Program-made: the position numbers and the translations under genes
Shown here: positions 53,343-63,000 of the stretch, piece by piece
How positions within the stretch are numbered: the first letter of the stretch is position 1
Layout: the number at the start of each line of letters is the position of its first letter
The notes under the pieces: generated by a model
The model's input: only the letters and a program-made list of their open reading frames with translations
The model's database searches: none
Told to the model about the DNA's origin: nothing
NCBI RefSeq assembly: GCF_001613265.1
Contig: NZ_BDCA01000001.1
Coordinates: 720,252-784,251, forward strand
From: Nocardia vermiculata NBRC 100427
GTDB taxonomy: Bacteria; Actinomycetota; Actinomycetes; Mycobacteriales; Mycobacteriaceae
Length of the DNA stretch: 64,000 bases
Reading direction: 5' to 3'

Positions 53343-53495
53343 CGGAACTGCTGGATCGACAAGCGTTGTCAGATGCCGGGCTCGCCCCCGCCGTGTGGGG
53401 TAACGGTAGACGCTGAGGACGTGACGGTGAAGGCTCCCGACAGCACTATCCGGGAAGGCACGAATCCCCTGCCGGTTGCACAACTATGCAGGGCA
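53343..53495. other. 153-bp non-coding stretch within the decayed region
   Basis: No convincing coding sequence, RNA or repeat was seen here. It separates two remnants on opposite strands. Confidence 0.4.
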
Positions 53496-53655
53496 TCAGC
53501 CGACCGCCTTGATCTCGACTATCAGCCCCTTACCGGGCGTGGTCCCGACGCCGGTGACGACGCGTAGGAGGATGTCCCCGGCCGCGAAAGCCCATGTGCC
53601 GGTGCTGCTGCCGCCCGCCACCTGATTGGCGGCCGCCACGGTGGTCGCGACTGCT
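53496..53655 (-). pseudogene. 3' fragment of an unrecognised gene
   Basis: The minus strand ends in VAAANQVAGGSSTGTWAFAA, GDILLRVVTGVGTTPGKG and LIVEIKAVG before a stop at 53496, with a clear protein-like pattern but no start within reach. Only the C-terminal piece remains, overlapping the 5' end of the PaaX remnant. Family not recognised. Confidence 0.45.
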
Positions 53656-53955
53656 GAGCCGCCAGAGACTGCAGGACAACGCCCTCGACCCGGCCCTGCA
53701 GCCCTACGACGGCGAGTGGCGGCTGGCGATCGTCACCGCCGGTGCCGAAGCGGCCGCCGAACGGACACTGCTGCGGGAATCGCTGCAAGCAGCCAAGTTC
53801 GGTGAGCTCCGCGAAGGCGTATGGGTCGGCCGAACAACCTGAGCACGACACAGCTCGCCGCACCCACCGGCTGACCTGTGTCACCGGGCGACCCGACGAT
53901 CCCGACGGACTCGCCACCCGGCTGTTTCGTCCCGCCGACTGGGCCGCCGGCGCGA
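53650..53955 (+). pseudogene. PaaX-like regulator remnant with frameshifts
   Basis: The segments PYDGEWRLAIVTAGAEAAAE, RTLLRESLQAAKFGELREGV and WVG, then PNNLS in another frame and VTGRPDDPDGLATRLF in a third, follow the PaaX pattern (DGxWRLAVV, FGELREGVWLRPDNL, GRPDDP). The first frameshift is at about 53832, and a stop at about 53872 precedes the second switch. The N-terminal DNA-binding region is absent. Confidence 0.7.
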
Positions 53956-53995
53956 CGAACGGAACCGGATCGTCCCCCTCTGCGTCGAAGCAGAT

Positions 53996-54295
53996 GTGGG
54001 GAGCATTGTCGATTTCATCGATGCGCGGCTGCGCGAAGACGAGACCATGGCGCGGGCCGTGCACACCGGACCACCCGTGTACGACGCCGGCACCCGTGAG
54101 ACCGGACCACCCGCATCCGACGGGCGATCGTCGGTGCACGAGCCGCAACGGTGCGGGCGCGAGGTGTTGTCCAAGCGGCTGATCGTGGCGCTCGCCCAAC
54201 TGCCCGACAGCGGTGCCCGGCGGGAACGGCTGCTGCGTTCGGTCGCACTGTGCTGGGCAGACCATGCCGACTACCGGCCGGAATGGATCCTCTGA
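53996..54295 (+). CDS. DUF6221-like small protein
   Basis: 99 residues from a GTG at 53996. It reads IVDFIDARLREDETMARAV at the start and LLRSVALCWADHADYRPEWI at the end, the pattern of DUF6221 (DFLxARLxEDE ... YADHPDYRxEW). The middle is shortened compared with the family. It stands at the right end of the degraded region and has an open, undamaged frame. Family function unknown; such genes are frequent near mobile elements in actinobacteria. Confidence 0.6.
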   Translation: MGSIVDFIDARLREDETMARAVHTGPPVYDAGTRETGPPASDGRSSVHEPQRCGREVLSKRLIVALAQLPDSGARRERLLRSVALCWADHADYRPEWIL

Positions 54296-54354
54296 ACCGC
54301 TCGCGCCCGGCAGTGACTACGCTCGATGGGACCCGCTCGCGATCGAGAACCGAG

Positions 54355-54681
54355 ATGGCCGACTACGCACATACCGACCACGCCAGTAAAGGGCGCGCCG
54401 AGAAGGCCCGACGCCTGGCCGCCTATCTGTGGCACCGCGACATCACCGGTACCGAGCTGGCCTCCGTACCGGCGGCGACCCGGCGCAAACTGGCGCGGGC
54501 GGCCGGCACCAACCCGCCCGGCACCGACGAGACCTGGACCCTGGTGGCCCGGCTACTCGACGAGAAGGATGCCTGGGCTGCGCGCAACCCGAATCATCCG
54601 GCAGCGTACCGAGAGCAGGCGGACGAGAAGATTCTCTGGGTCAAACCGCCGATCACGCCGTGGCTCGGCGAACAGCTCTGA
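54355..54681 (+). CDS. Conserved small protein of unknown function
   Basis: 108 residues. It is a basic helical protein (MADYAHTDHASKGRAEKARR), with LAAYLWHRDITGTELASVPA, ATRRKLARAAGTNPPGTDET and a C-terminal WVKPPITPWLGEQL. No membrane segment or metal site. It precedes the pirin gene by 34 bp in the same direction and probably shares its transcript. Not recognised. Confidence 0.6.
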   Translation: MADYAHTDHASKGRAEKARRLAAYLWHRDITGTELASVPAATRRKLARAAGTNPPGTDETWTLVARLLDEKDAWAARNPNHPAAYREQADEKILWVKPPITPWLGEQL

Positions 54682-54715
54682 CTCACTTCGGGAACACCTG
54701 ACCGAGGAGGACACC

Positions 54716-55693
54716 ATGCCGGCGATCACCGTGGACGACATTCTCGTACTACCGCGACTGCCCCGACCGGAGGCGACCGCGCAGCAGCGTCCGGTACGCA
54801 CCGTCACCACCGCGCACGCACAACTCGAGGGGGCGGGCTTCGAGGTACGCCGGCCGTTCCCCAGCCCGGATGTGCGCACCGCGGACCCGTTCATCCTGCT
54901 GGACCACATGGGTCCGGTCGCCTACGAACCGTACGAGGCCAAGGGAGCGCCCTGGCACCCGCACCGAGGCTTCGAGACCGTGACCTACATGATCGACGGG
55001 ACGATGGTCCATCACGACTCGCACGGCGGGGGCGGGACCATCTCCGAGGGCGACACCCAGTGGATGACCGCGGGCTCCGGCATCCTGCACGACGAACTAC
55101 CGGCCGAGGAACTGGTGATCTCCGGTGGCGTCTTCCACGGGGTGCAGTTGTGGGTGAACCTGCCGCGCACCCTGAAGATGACCGATCCGCGCTATCAGGA
55201 TCTGCGGGCGAGCGAACTGACGCTGCTCACTTCGCACGACGGCGGAGCGCTGGTGCGGGTCATCGCCGGCACGCTCGCCGGTCACCAGGGCCCGGGATCG
55301 ACGTACACCCCGATCGTGTACGCACACGCGTCGGTCTCGCCGGGAGCGCGCCTGCAGCTTCCGTGGCCTCCGGAGTTCACCGCGATGGTCTACGTGCTGT
55401 CCGGGAGTGGCACTCTCGGCGCCGAGCGGCGCCCGCTGGTGGAGGGACAGCTCGGCGTACTGGGCCACGGGGACGCCCTCGAGGTCGGCGCCGACGACCA
55501 TCAGACCGGCCCCACCGGTCAATGGGAGATACTGCTGCTCGGCGGTGCACCGATCCGGGAGCCCGTCATGCAATACGGCCCCTTCGTCATGAATACCAAA
55601 CAGGAAATCATCGACGCCATAACGGATTTCGAGGCCGGGCGAATGGGACAAATTCCGGCGGAACATCTGGCGGGACGGCGCTTGGGTGAATAA
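54716..55693 (+). CDS. Pirin-family cupin protein
   Basis: 325 residues with two cupin domains. The N-terminal metal site appears in WHPHRGFETVTYMIDGTMVH and ITGSGILHDE-like AGSGILHDELP; VFHGVQLWVNLPRTLKMTDP follows. Pirins are iron-binding quercetinase-like or regulatory proteins of the cytoplasm. AGGAGG precedes the ATG at 54716; a frame running back to 54326 lacks support. It could oxidise flavonoids, but this is only family knowledge. Confidence 0.92.
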   Translation: MPAITVDDILVLPRLPRPEATAQQRPVRTVTTAHAQLEGAGFEVRRPFPSPDVRTADPFILLDHMGPVAYEPYEAKGAPWHPHRGFETVTYMIDGTMVHHDSHGGGGTISEGDTQWMTAGSGILHDELPAEELVISGGVFHGVQLWVNLPRTLKMTDPRYQDLRASELTLLTSHDGGALVRVIAGTLAGHQGPGSTYTPIVYAHASVSPGARLQLPWPPEFTAMVYVLSGSGTLGAERRPLVEGQLGVLGHGDALEVGADDHQTGPTGQWEILLLGGAPIREPVMQYGPFVMNTKQEIIDAITDFEAGRMGQIPAEHLAGRRLGE

Positions 55694-55821
55694 GCGGCTC
55701 TCGGCCGCCCGGTTGACAATGCGGTTCGCCGTAAGAACAGTAGACTCGGCGGTTCCCGGCCCGCCACCGCGGGGAGTGCGGCCGGTCCGACATATCAACC
55801 GTAGCTGACATCGAGGAATAC

Positions 55822-56136
55822 ATGAACGTTCGCAGGCTTTTCGTGACGGCAGGCGCGGGTTTGGTCCTGGCCGCACCGATCGTCCTCTCCTCCCCGGCCG
55901 CGATGGCCGACCCCTTCATCCCCACCGGCTCGGCCGGTACCGGATCGTCGACGATCGATGACGCCATCGGCGCCACCGGTTCGGCGGGACTGGCGCAGAC
56001 CGGTTCCGCGGGAGGCACGTTCAAGAACTGTGACGAGGCCCGGGCGGCCGGTGCCGCACCGCTGTTCCGCGGGGAGCCCGGCTACTCGCCGCATCTGGAT
56101 CCCGACGGCACGGGAATGGCCTGCCCGACCGTCTGA
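55822..56136 (+). CDS. Exported excalibur-domain protein
   Basis: 104 residues. A signal peptide (MNVRRLFVTAGAGLVLAAPI, cleavage after AMA) is followed by a Gly/Ser/Thr-rich linker with repeated TGSAG units and an excalibur domain: FKNCDEARAAGAAPLFRGEP and SPHLDPDGTGMACPTV. The DPDGxGxAC loop binds calcium in this family. It is probably secreted or wall-associated. ATG has GAGG upstream. The TGSAG unit recurs three times. Confidence 0.9.
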   Translation: MNVRRLFVTAGAGLVLAAPIVLSSPAAMADPFIPTGSAGTGSSTIDDAIGATGSAGLAQTGSAGGTFKNCDEARAAGAAPLFRGEPGYSPHLDPDGTGMACPTV

Positions 56137-56150
56137 TCCCGGACACGCAG

Positions 56151-56181
56151 GAACCCGGTGTGACAGTGTCACACCGGGTTC
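56151..56181. terminator. Bidirectional hairpin, 14-bp stem
   Basis: GAACCCGGTGTGAC and GTCACACCGGGTTC form a perfect stem around 3 nt, between the convergent excalibur and DUF3618 genes. Confidence 0.88.
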
Positions 56182-56197
56182 CGTCGTTCTACCACTT

Positions 56198-56422
56198 TCA
56201 GCGGCGGAAGATCTTGACAAGCACCAGTACGCCGACGAGAGCACCCGCGCCGATCAGGCTGTATTTGACCTTCGGCTCGCTCACCTTCGCAACGACCACC
56301 TGTTTGGTGTTGTCGGCGATCCGCTGCGGGTCCGCCCGCACCGCGAGCTCGTCGAGTGTGCTCGCGAGCCGGTTACGCGCGGCTTCGATCTCCCGCTCGA
56401 TGTGCTCGGTATCCCTCGCCAC
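56198..56422 (-). CDS. DUF3618-family membrane protein (Rv2520c-like)
   Basis: 74 residues: an amphipathic helix (RDTEHIEREIEAARNRLAST, LDELAVRADPQRIADNTK) and a C-terminal membrane segment (YSLIGAGALVGVLVLVKIF) with an RR end. The length and pattern match my memory of M. tuberculosis Rv2520c, which lies next to bcp there as here. GTG start at 56422 with AGGAG 6 nt upstream. It is divergent from bcp. Function unknown; similar proteins occur near envelope genes. Confidence 0.87.
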   Translation of the reverse strand: MARDTEHIEREIEAARNRLASTLDELAVRADPQRIADNTKQVVVAKVSEPKVKYSLIGAGALVGVLVLVKIFRR

Positions 56423-56523
56423 GTTGTCTCCTGTTGTTGTTCGTGTATGTCGCTGGGCGTCGAGTGTATCCGGCGCCACCGATGTCGCGTCCGATGTCGC
56501 ATCCGTGGGCTACGGTGCTGGAC

Positions 56524-57018
56524 ATGACCGACAATCAGGGACCCGCGGCGGACGCTCATCGGCTCACCCCCGGTGACTCCGCGCCGGATTTCAGCCTTCC
56601 GGATGCGGATGGTAAGACGGTTTCGCTATCGGACTATCGCGGCCGGAAGGTGATCGTCTATTTCTACCCCGCCGCGAGCACTCCCGGCTGCACAAAACAG
56701 GCGTGTGATTTCCGCGACAATCTCGCGGAATTGAACGAAGCCGGCCTGGATGTGATCGGCATCTCCCCCGACAAACCGGCGAAACTCGCGAAATTCCGCG
56801 ATAACCAGGAGTTGAACTTCCCGCTGTTGTCGGATCCCGACCGTGAGGTTTTGCAGGCGTGGGGCGCCTACGGCGAGAAGATGATGTACGGAAAACGGAT
56901 AACCGGTGTCATTCGCAGCACCTTCCTGGTCGACGAGAACGGTGTCGTCCAGGTCGCGCAGTACAACGTGCGAGCGACCGGACACGTGGCGAAGTTGCGC
57001 CGCGATATTTCGGTGTAG
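56524..57018 (+). CDS. bcp: Thiol peroxidase (Bcp/PrxQ)
   Basis: 164 residues. Peroxidatic Cys56 and resolving Cys61 lie in STPGCTKQACDFRD, the PrxQ arrangement; FSLPDADGKTVSLSDYRGRK and ISPDKPAKLAKFRDNQEL follow the family pattern. It reduces hydrogen and organic hydroperoxides with thioredoxin. The M. tuberculosis homologue is Rv2521. No ribosome site is evident; the ATG may be leaderless. It is divergent from DUF3618. Confidence 0.95.
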   Translation: MTDNQGPAADAHRLTPGDSAPDFSLPDADGKTVSLSDYRGRKVIVYFYPAASTPGCTKQACDFRDNLAELNEAGLDVIGISPDKPAKLAKFRDNQELNFPLLSDPDREVLQAWGAYGEKMMYGKRITGVIRSTFLVDENGVVQVAQYNVRATGHVAKLRRDISV

Positions 57019-57030
57019 CCCCGAAGCAGA

Positions 57031-57065
57031 CGGCGGGCCCGGGACGACACGTCCCGGGCCCGCCG
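57031..57065. terminator. Bidirectional hairpin with perfect 16-bp arms
   Basis: CGGCGGGCCCGGGACG pairs exactly with CGTCCCGGGCCCGCCG around ACA, between the convergent bcp and membrane Hsp70-like genes. Confidence 0.92.
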
Positions 57066-57080
57066 TCGCGGTTACAGAGC

Positions 57081-58376
57081 TCAATCGCGGGGTGTCATGG
57101 CCGATACCATCCAGCGCACCGTGAGCCGCCAGTGGTTTTCCCACCAGGCGTCGAATTCGGGTGTGCCGATCGGTGGTGGAGCCGACTCTCCGGGAAACAG
57201 CAGTGAACCGTCCGGCGCTCCGATCGGTTCGGTCGGCGCGGGAATCACCGATTTCTGCTGAATGTCCGGGGCATCGGGCCCCGGGGCCTCTTTAACCAGA
57301 CGCTTCGGCTCGGCACCCGGATTCGATCCGAGCAGATCGAACCGGGCCGCCCGAGTGTCCGAGCGATACCCGGGCTCGTCGTCGGGGGCAGCGTGCCGTG
57401 GTGCGCGAAACTCGACGGGGCCGCCGGTCGGCAACTCCGGAATCGAATCCGGAGCGGGCAGACCCGGTTCCGGTTTGGCATGTCGCGGACCGCTGGTGGG
57501 TCCGGTAGCGCGCGCATCGGCGAGCCGGGTGGTGGCGTCCGAACGCGGATGGTCGGTGAATTCGTGAATTCCGCCGATGGTCAGTCCCCCTGCCAGAACG
57601 CTCGCCGCGGCCGCGACGGCTACCGAATTCCGCGATATCCGGGCGCGTTCGGTGGTTGCGGGCACGGCGGCCTCCGGTTGCGCAACCAGCGCCGCGCCGA
57701 TCGCCGAACCGGCCGCACCGACCTCCCCCGGAATGGCGGGTGCGTCGAATTCGGCCGAGAGCATCTCCGCCAACCCGGAACGGCCCGCGGCGGAACCGAT
57801 CACGACGATGGCGTCCGGCCATACCCCGGCGGCGTCCAGCTGATCCCACGCCGCGGCGATTCCGGGACGCAGCGTGTCCTCACCGACGACGCCGAGCGAG
57901 GTCGACGTCGCGGCGACCACCCGATCGCGATGCGCGGACACGAGCGAGTAGCCCTGATACCCCGGATTCACCTCGCACACCAGCAGATTGTCGAATTCGT
58001 CGGCCCAGCTCATCGCGCGGGCCAGCGAAAGGTGCGCCGACTTCGCCGATACCAGCGACGCCTCGTACCAGTTCCCTTCGGCGAGGCCGGTGACCACCGC
58101 GCGGCGACCGGATGCGTCCCGGTAGGTGACTGCGGCACCGGCGATCTCGTAGTCGGCCCCGATATCGGCGGCGAGGCCGTCCAACAGCGCCTCGATCACC
58201 TCGGGAAGCCCGGCCGACAACGCCGTGGCGAGTTCGGCCACGCGGTGCGACAGCACCCGGTCCCGCAAGCCACCGCTACCGCCGCGCAGGGCCACCGCGT
58301 CGACACGGTCACGGGCGATCGAAGCGCCCAGAGTCACTACGGGCCGAACAAGAGTCACCACAGGTCGAGCTACCAC
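57081..58376 (-). CDS. Hsp70/actin-fold-like membrane protein
   Basis: 431 residues. The N-terminal part lacks the Hsp70 phosphate motifs I looked for, but VVIGSAAGRSGLAEMLSAEF, DAPAIPGEVGAAGSAIGAAL resembles the C-terminal part of the Hsp70/FtsA fold. A membrane segment (SVAVAAAASVLAGGLTIGGI) follows and a disordered, acidic Pro-rich domain ends in WENHWRLTVRWMV. It resembles actinobacterial DUF7159-like proteins. Start uncertain (GTG at 58376, with an RPVVTL repeat just after). Not an ordinary chaperone. Confidence 0.65.
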   Translation of the reverse strand: MVARPVVTLVRPVVTLGASIARDRVDAVALRGGSGGLRDRVLSHRVAELATALSAGLPEVIEALLDGLAADIGADYEIAGAAVTYRDASGRRAVVTGLAEGNWYEASLVSAKSAHLSLARAMSWADEFDNLLVCEVNPGYQGYSLVSAHRDRVVAATSTSLGVVGEDTLRPGIAAAWDQLDAAGVWPDAIVVIGSAAGRSGLAEMLSAEFDAPAIPGEVGAAGSAIGAALVAQPEAAVPATTERARISRNSVAVAAAASVLAGGLTIGGIHEFTDHPRSDATTRLADARATGPTSGPRHAKPEPGLPAPDSIPELPTGGPVEFRAPRHAAPDDEPGYRSDTRAARFDLLGSNPGAEPKRLVKEAPGPDAPDIQQKSVIPAPTEPIGAPDGSLLFPGESAPPPIGTPEFDAWWENHWRLTVRWMVSAMTPRD

Positions 58377-58718
58377 AGATCAAGCCTTCCGTGCGCAGGA
58401 GCCACGGCCGAGAAGCTGCACCGGACCAGCGTTCTACGCCGCAGCGGGATATTCGAGAACAACCAGCCGGCCGAACGGAAAAAGCCGACAGGCCCCCGCC
58501 GATGTAGATCTACTCGATATGTGTTCGATACCACTTCCGGCTCGGATGGGTTATGAATCGGCCGAATCTCGCGACCGGAACGGGCGGTCGTGTGTCATCC
58601 GCGTGTCGCTACCGCTAGCCTGGTACTTGTGGTGGAAGCGCGCACGGCACCGAGGTCGAACCCACGGAACCCACGCCCGGACCCGGCGTTGGAGTTGCAG
58701 GACGACCCACAGGAGCTG
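58377..58718. other. 342-bp gap between divergent genes
   Basis: It contains the promoters of the membrane Hsp70-like gene and the TetR gene. The only clear element is GTAGATCTAC (58504-58513), a perfect 10-bp palindrome. No coding sequence was found. Confidence 0.5.
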
Positions 58719-59348
58719 ATGCCCCGTCGCCGGCCCACCCAGGAGCGCAGTAAGCGCAAATTCGACGCACTGTTGCAGGCATCACGAGAACTGCTGGTCG
58801 AGGTCGGATTCGAATCGTTCACCTGCGAAGAGGTAGCCGCTCGCGCCGAGGTCCCGATCGGCACGCTGTATCAGTTCTTCGCCAACAAATACGTCATCGT
58901 CTGCGAACTGAATCGCCAAGACCTGGTGGCCGTTTCCCAGGAACTCGCCGACTTCCACGGCGAGATTCCGTCGATGGACTGGTTGCGGCACATGAACAAG
59001 CTGGTCGACCATCTGGCGGATCTGTGGATGACCGATCCGTCGCGGCGCGAGGTGTGGCTGGCAATGCAGTCCACGCCCTCCACCCGGGCCACCGGCGCCA
59101 TTCACGAGAAGGAATTCGCCGAAGCGGTACAGCAGATGCTGCGACCGCTGATGCCGCGCACCCCGCGGGTGCGTCGCTCGATGATGGCGCAGGTGCTGGT
59201 GCACGTGGTCTATTCGATGCTGAATTTCTCCGTGCAGGACGGTCTGAGCCATGAAGCGGCCGTCGCCGAACTCAAGCGGCTGATGGTCGCGTATCTGCTG
59301 ATCGCAGAGAAGGAATCGCGCACCGGGCAGCGTGCCGGGACAGTCTGA
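58719..59348 (+). CDS. TetR-family regulator next to acpS-fas
   Basis: 209 residues. The HTH reads RPTQERSKRKFDALLQASRE, then FTCEEVAARAEVPIGTLYQF, FANKYVIVCELN. ATG at 58719 with AGGAG 4 nt upstream. FasR, the long-acyl-CoA-responsive TetR activator of the mycobacterial fas-acpS operon, is encoded elsewhere in M. tuberculosis (Rv3208), so a FasR-like role is only suggested by position. The C-terminal domain shows VHVVYSMLNFSVQDGLSHEA. It converges on acpS. Confidence 0.87.
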   Translation: MPRRRPTQERSKRKFDALLQASRELLVEVGFESFTCEEVAARAEVPIGTLYQFFANKYVIVCELNRQDLVAVSQELADFHGEIPSMDWLRHMNKLVDHLADLWMTDPSRREVWLAMQSTPSTRATGAIHEKEFAEAVQQMLRPLMPRTPRVRRSMMAQVLVHVVYSMLNFSVQDGLSHEAAVAELKRLMVAYLLIAEKESRTGQRAGTV

Positions 59349-59474
59349 GCACGCCCGTACCGAATCGATCCCGCGGCGCAGGTGCCGTCCGTCCGACGAA
59401 GTCCGGAGCGACGGGGAGCTTCGCAGGAGCGACGGGCAGACCGATGCCGGCGGGTGGCCGAGCGGGCTGCGCGG

Positions 59475-59900
59475 TCAGGAGTTTTCGATCAGATCCGCTA
59501 ATTCGCCCGGATCTTCCAGCACCACCATCGCCGCCGCGGTATCGCCGTCGTGGGTGAGCGACAGGTGCACCCGCACCCGGGGCAGGAATTCCGCTGCCAG
59601 CCCGTGCAGTTTGATGCTGGGCCGGCCCCAGGCGTCGTTGACGACCTCGATCAGCGGGTACGGGTTGTCGCCGATCTGCGGGCGGCGGGCGAACCGGGAC
59701 GAGGCCCACGCTTTCAGCACCGCCTCCTTGGCGGCCCAGCGTGCCGCGAAACTACGAGCCGGATCGGTGCCCTTGCTCTGGCAGTAGCGCCGCTCACCCG
59801 CGGTGAAACTCTCCCGGAGCATGGTGGTTCCGGCCCGTTCGAGCTGTTCGGCGAATTCGGAGATGGTCACCAGATCCAAGCCGATACCGAGGATGGTCAT
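59475..59900 (-). CDS. acpS: Holo-ACP synthase (4'-phosphopantetheinyl transferase)
   Basis: 141 residues. GIGLDLVTISEF holds Asp9, FTAGERRYCQSKG is the family's FxxxExxYC-like motif, and RWAAKEAVLKAW holds Lys58-Glu59. It transfers phosphopantetheine from CoA to ACP. Bacterial FAS-I lacks the built-in transferase domain of fungal FAS, so a separate enzyme is needed, and the gene lies directly after fas with 117 bp between, as in the mycobacterial fas-acpS operon (Rv2524c-Rv2523c). Confidence 0.95.
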   Translation of the reverse strand: MTILGIGLDLVTISEFAEQLERAGTTMLRESFTAGERRYCQSKGTDPARSFAARWAAKEAVLKAWASSRFARRPQIGDNPYPLIEVVNDAWGRPSIKLHGLAAEFLPRVRVHLSLTHDGDTAAAMVVLEDPGELADLIENS

Positions 59901-60017
59901 GAATCCGCAGCCTACGGATGCGGTGCACCATCCTCGGTATCGGCGCGGCGTTACCGGGGAGTTGGTTTGCTCCCCGGCATCGCGAGCGCTCTATGCCGCT
60001 ACGGAGACTACGCCCGG

Positions 60018-63000
60018 CTATTCCGAGGCCTCGCCGGCGAGTTCCCCGGTACCGCAACCACCGTGGGCCAGGTACAGCCCCTGTTCACCCAGCCGTGCCT
60101 GATCCGAGAGCAGCACATCGGCTTCCAGCTGACGGCTCTTCTCGGCCGGCGTGCCGTCGCCGCCGAGGCGGCGGTCGGCGGGCCGCTCGTAGAGCGGTTC
60201 ACCACCGCACATCGCCTCGACCAGACGCTGACGGCCGGCCAGTCGACGCTGCTGCGCCTGGTCCAGGTATGCGTCGCGACGCGCCGGGTCGAGCGCCTCG
60301 ACGAAGGCCTGCGGATGCACCACGGCCACCAGGCCGGAGACGTGCCCGAAACCGAGCGAGGTCACCAGACCGGCCTTGAGCGCGAACCGATCACCGAAAC
60401 GCAGCGGCTGCCGCGGCCACACCAGATGCGGGTAGTCGGCCATCTTCTCGTCGACACAGTCCAGGCTGCGGTTCGGCGGAACCACACCCTCTTCGAGCAC
60501 CTGGCACAGGCCGATCAGCTGGAAGGCGGCCGCACCACCCTTGGCGTGACCGGTCAGCGACTTCTGCGACACCACGAACATCGGTGCGCCCTCGGACCGT
60601 CCCAGCGCGCCCGCCAGCCGCTCGTGCAGCTCCGACTCGTTGGGATCGTTGGCGGCCGTGGAGGTGTCGTGCTTGGAGATCACCGCGATCTCGTCCGGCG
60701 TCACACCCAGTTTGCGCAGGTCCGCCGCCAGCCTCGATTCCGCACCGCCGCGGCCCGCACCCAGCGCACCCAGGCCCGGAGCCGGAATGGAGGTGTGCAC
60801 GCCGTCGGCGAACGACTGCGCGAACGCCACGACACCGAGCACCGGCAGTCCGAATTCGGCAGCCACATCACCGCGAGCCAGCAGGACCGTGCCACCGCCC
60901 TGGGATTCGACGAACCCGCCACGGCGACGGTCGTTGGCCCGGGAGAAGTAGCGGTCGCTGATCCCCTTGGCACTCATCGCCGCCGAATCCGCGGTGGCGG
61001 ACATATTGCCGAAGCCGACGATGCCCTCGATACCGAGGTCGTCGTAACCGCCGGCGACCACGACCTCGGCCTTGCCGAGCCGGATCTTGTCCACGCCCTC
61101 CTCGACCGAGACCGCCGCGGTGGCACAGGCGGCGACCGGATGGATCATGCCGCCGTAGCTGCCGACATAGGACTGCACCACGTGGGCCAGCGCGACATTC
61201 GGCAGGGCCTCCTGCAAGATGTCGTTCGCATGCGGCTCGCCCAGCAGGTTGTCGATGTAGAGCGAGCGCATCGACGACATGCCACCCATACCGGTGCCCT
61301 GGGTGTTGGTCACCATGGCGGGGTGCACCCAGCTCATCAGCTCTGCGGGGCTGAAGCCGCTGGACAGGAACGCGTCCACGGTGCAGACGATGTTCCACAG
61401 CGCCACTCGGTCCACCGAGCTCGCCATATCGGCGGAGATGCCCCAGCGGGTGGGATCCCAGCCCTGCGGGATCTGGCCGCCCACGGTGCGGGACAGCTTC
61501 GCCTTGCGCGGCACCCGGATCTCGGTGCCCGCCTGACGAATCACCTGCCAGTCGCTGGAATCGGCGACGGGGTTGATCACGGTGTGCTCGGGATCGGCGG
61601 CGTGGAAGGCCCGCGCCTCCGTCTCGCTGTTCACCACGAAGCTCAGATCACGGTCGAGGAAGACCGAGGTCAGCAGCGGCGAAGTGTTGTCGAGCATGGC
61701 GCCGTCGTCGCCGTAGCGGCGGATACCGCACCGTTCCACCACGGTGTCGTGGTAGCGCTCGGCGAGATCGGATTCCTCGACGTAGTCGCCGCTCTCGGTG
61801 TCGTACCAACCGGGCTTGGGGTCGTTCTCCCAGGTGACCAGGCCGGTGGTCCAGGCCAGTTCGAGGACGCCGGCCGCGGACAGCTCGTCGGCGACCTCCA
61901 TCTCGAACCGCGTCCGTGCGGAACCGTAGGGGCCGAGCTCACCGGCACCGACGATGACGACCATATCGGCGAGATCGGCGGTGACAGTGCCCCATTCGGG
62001 GGTCGGCAGCGCGGAGGTGAGCGTCGGCGGCACGGGGAGTGCGGCGATGGTGCCACGCTCGTCCGCCGCATCGGCTTCCGGTTCCCGCTCCGCGCCCTCG
62101 GCGAGCGCGGCCAGATCCAGCTTCGCACCGGCCAGACCACCGGTCAGGTCGATCTGCTGCGGACCGGAGGTGGTGACGGCGCGGGCACGCGCGGTGCACC
62201 ACTTCAGCAATTCGTCGGCCATGGCCTCGGTGGACCAGGTCTGCACACCGGCCTGCTCGACCGCGGAAACCAACGGATCGTTGTGACCCATCAGCCCGGT
62301 ACCACGGACCCAGCCGATCATGGCGTGCACCAGGGTGACCCGCTCGGCCCACGACTTCTCCACCCGCCACTTGGCGATCACCGCATCCAGCGCGGCCTTG
62401 GCCTCGCCGTACGCGCCGTCACCGCCGAACATGCCGCGGTTGGGCGAACCCGGAAGCACCACATGCAGTTTCGCGTCCACATCGTGGTCGGCGCCGAGAC
62501 CGGACAGACCACCGATCAGCCGCTCCACCGACCACAGCAGTACCCGCATCTCCATTTCGGCGCGTGCACCGGCATCGGCGAGGTCTCCGGCCACCCGCGG
62601 GGCGGCGAAGGGCAACAGCAGGGTCGGGGTCATGGCCGGCTTGACCAGAACCTTCGCACCGCCGGCATTGTCGATCTGCTCGTTACCGACCCACTCGATC
62701 AGCGCGTCCATATCGGCGTAGGAGGCCATATTGGCCGGAACCACCCACAGTGCCGCACCGGCGCGAGCATGCTCGCGGTAAAGCTGCTTGTAGAACGCCA
62801 GCCGTGCATCGTCGAGCCGCGAGGTGGTGACGATGACCGTCGCACCTCCGCCGAGCAGCCGGCCCGCGATCGAGGCCGCGATGGACCCCTTGCTCGCGCC
62901 GGTGATCACGGCGGTATCGGAGGCCCACGACCCTTCGTCCGCGGTATCGGCGGCCACGTGGGCGATGCGCTCGTAGGTACCGGCCAGCACCGACCGCGCC

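Noticed and set aside
50529..54300. Complete integrative element with attachment sites
   Set aside because: I looked for a second copy of the tRNA-Lys 3' end and for an integrase or replication gene and saw none, so only remnants are claimed.
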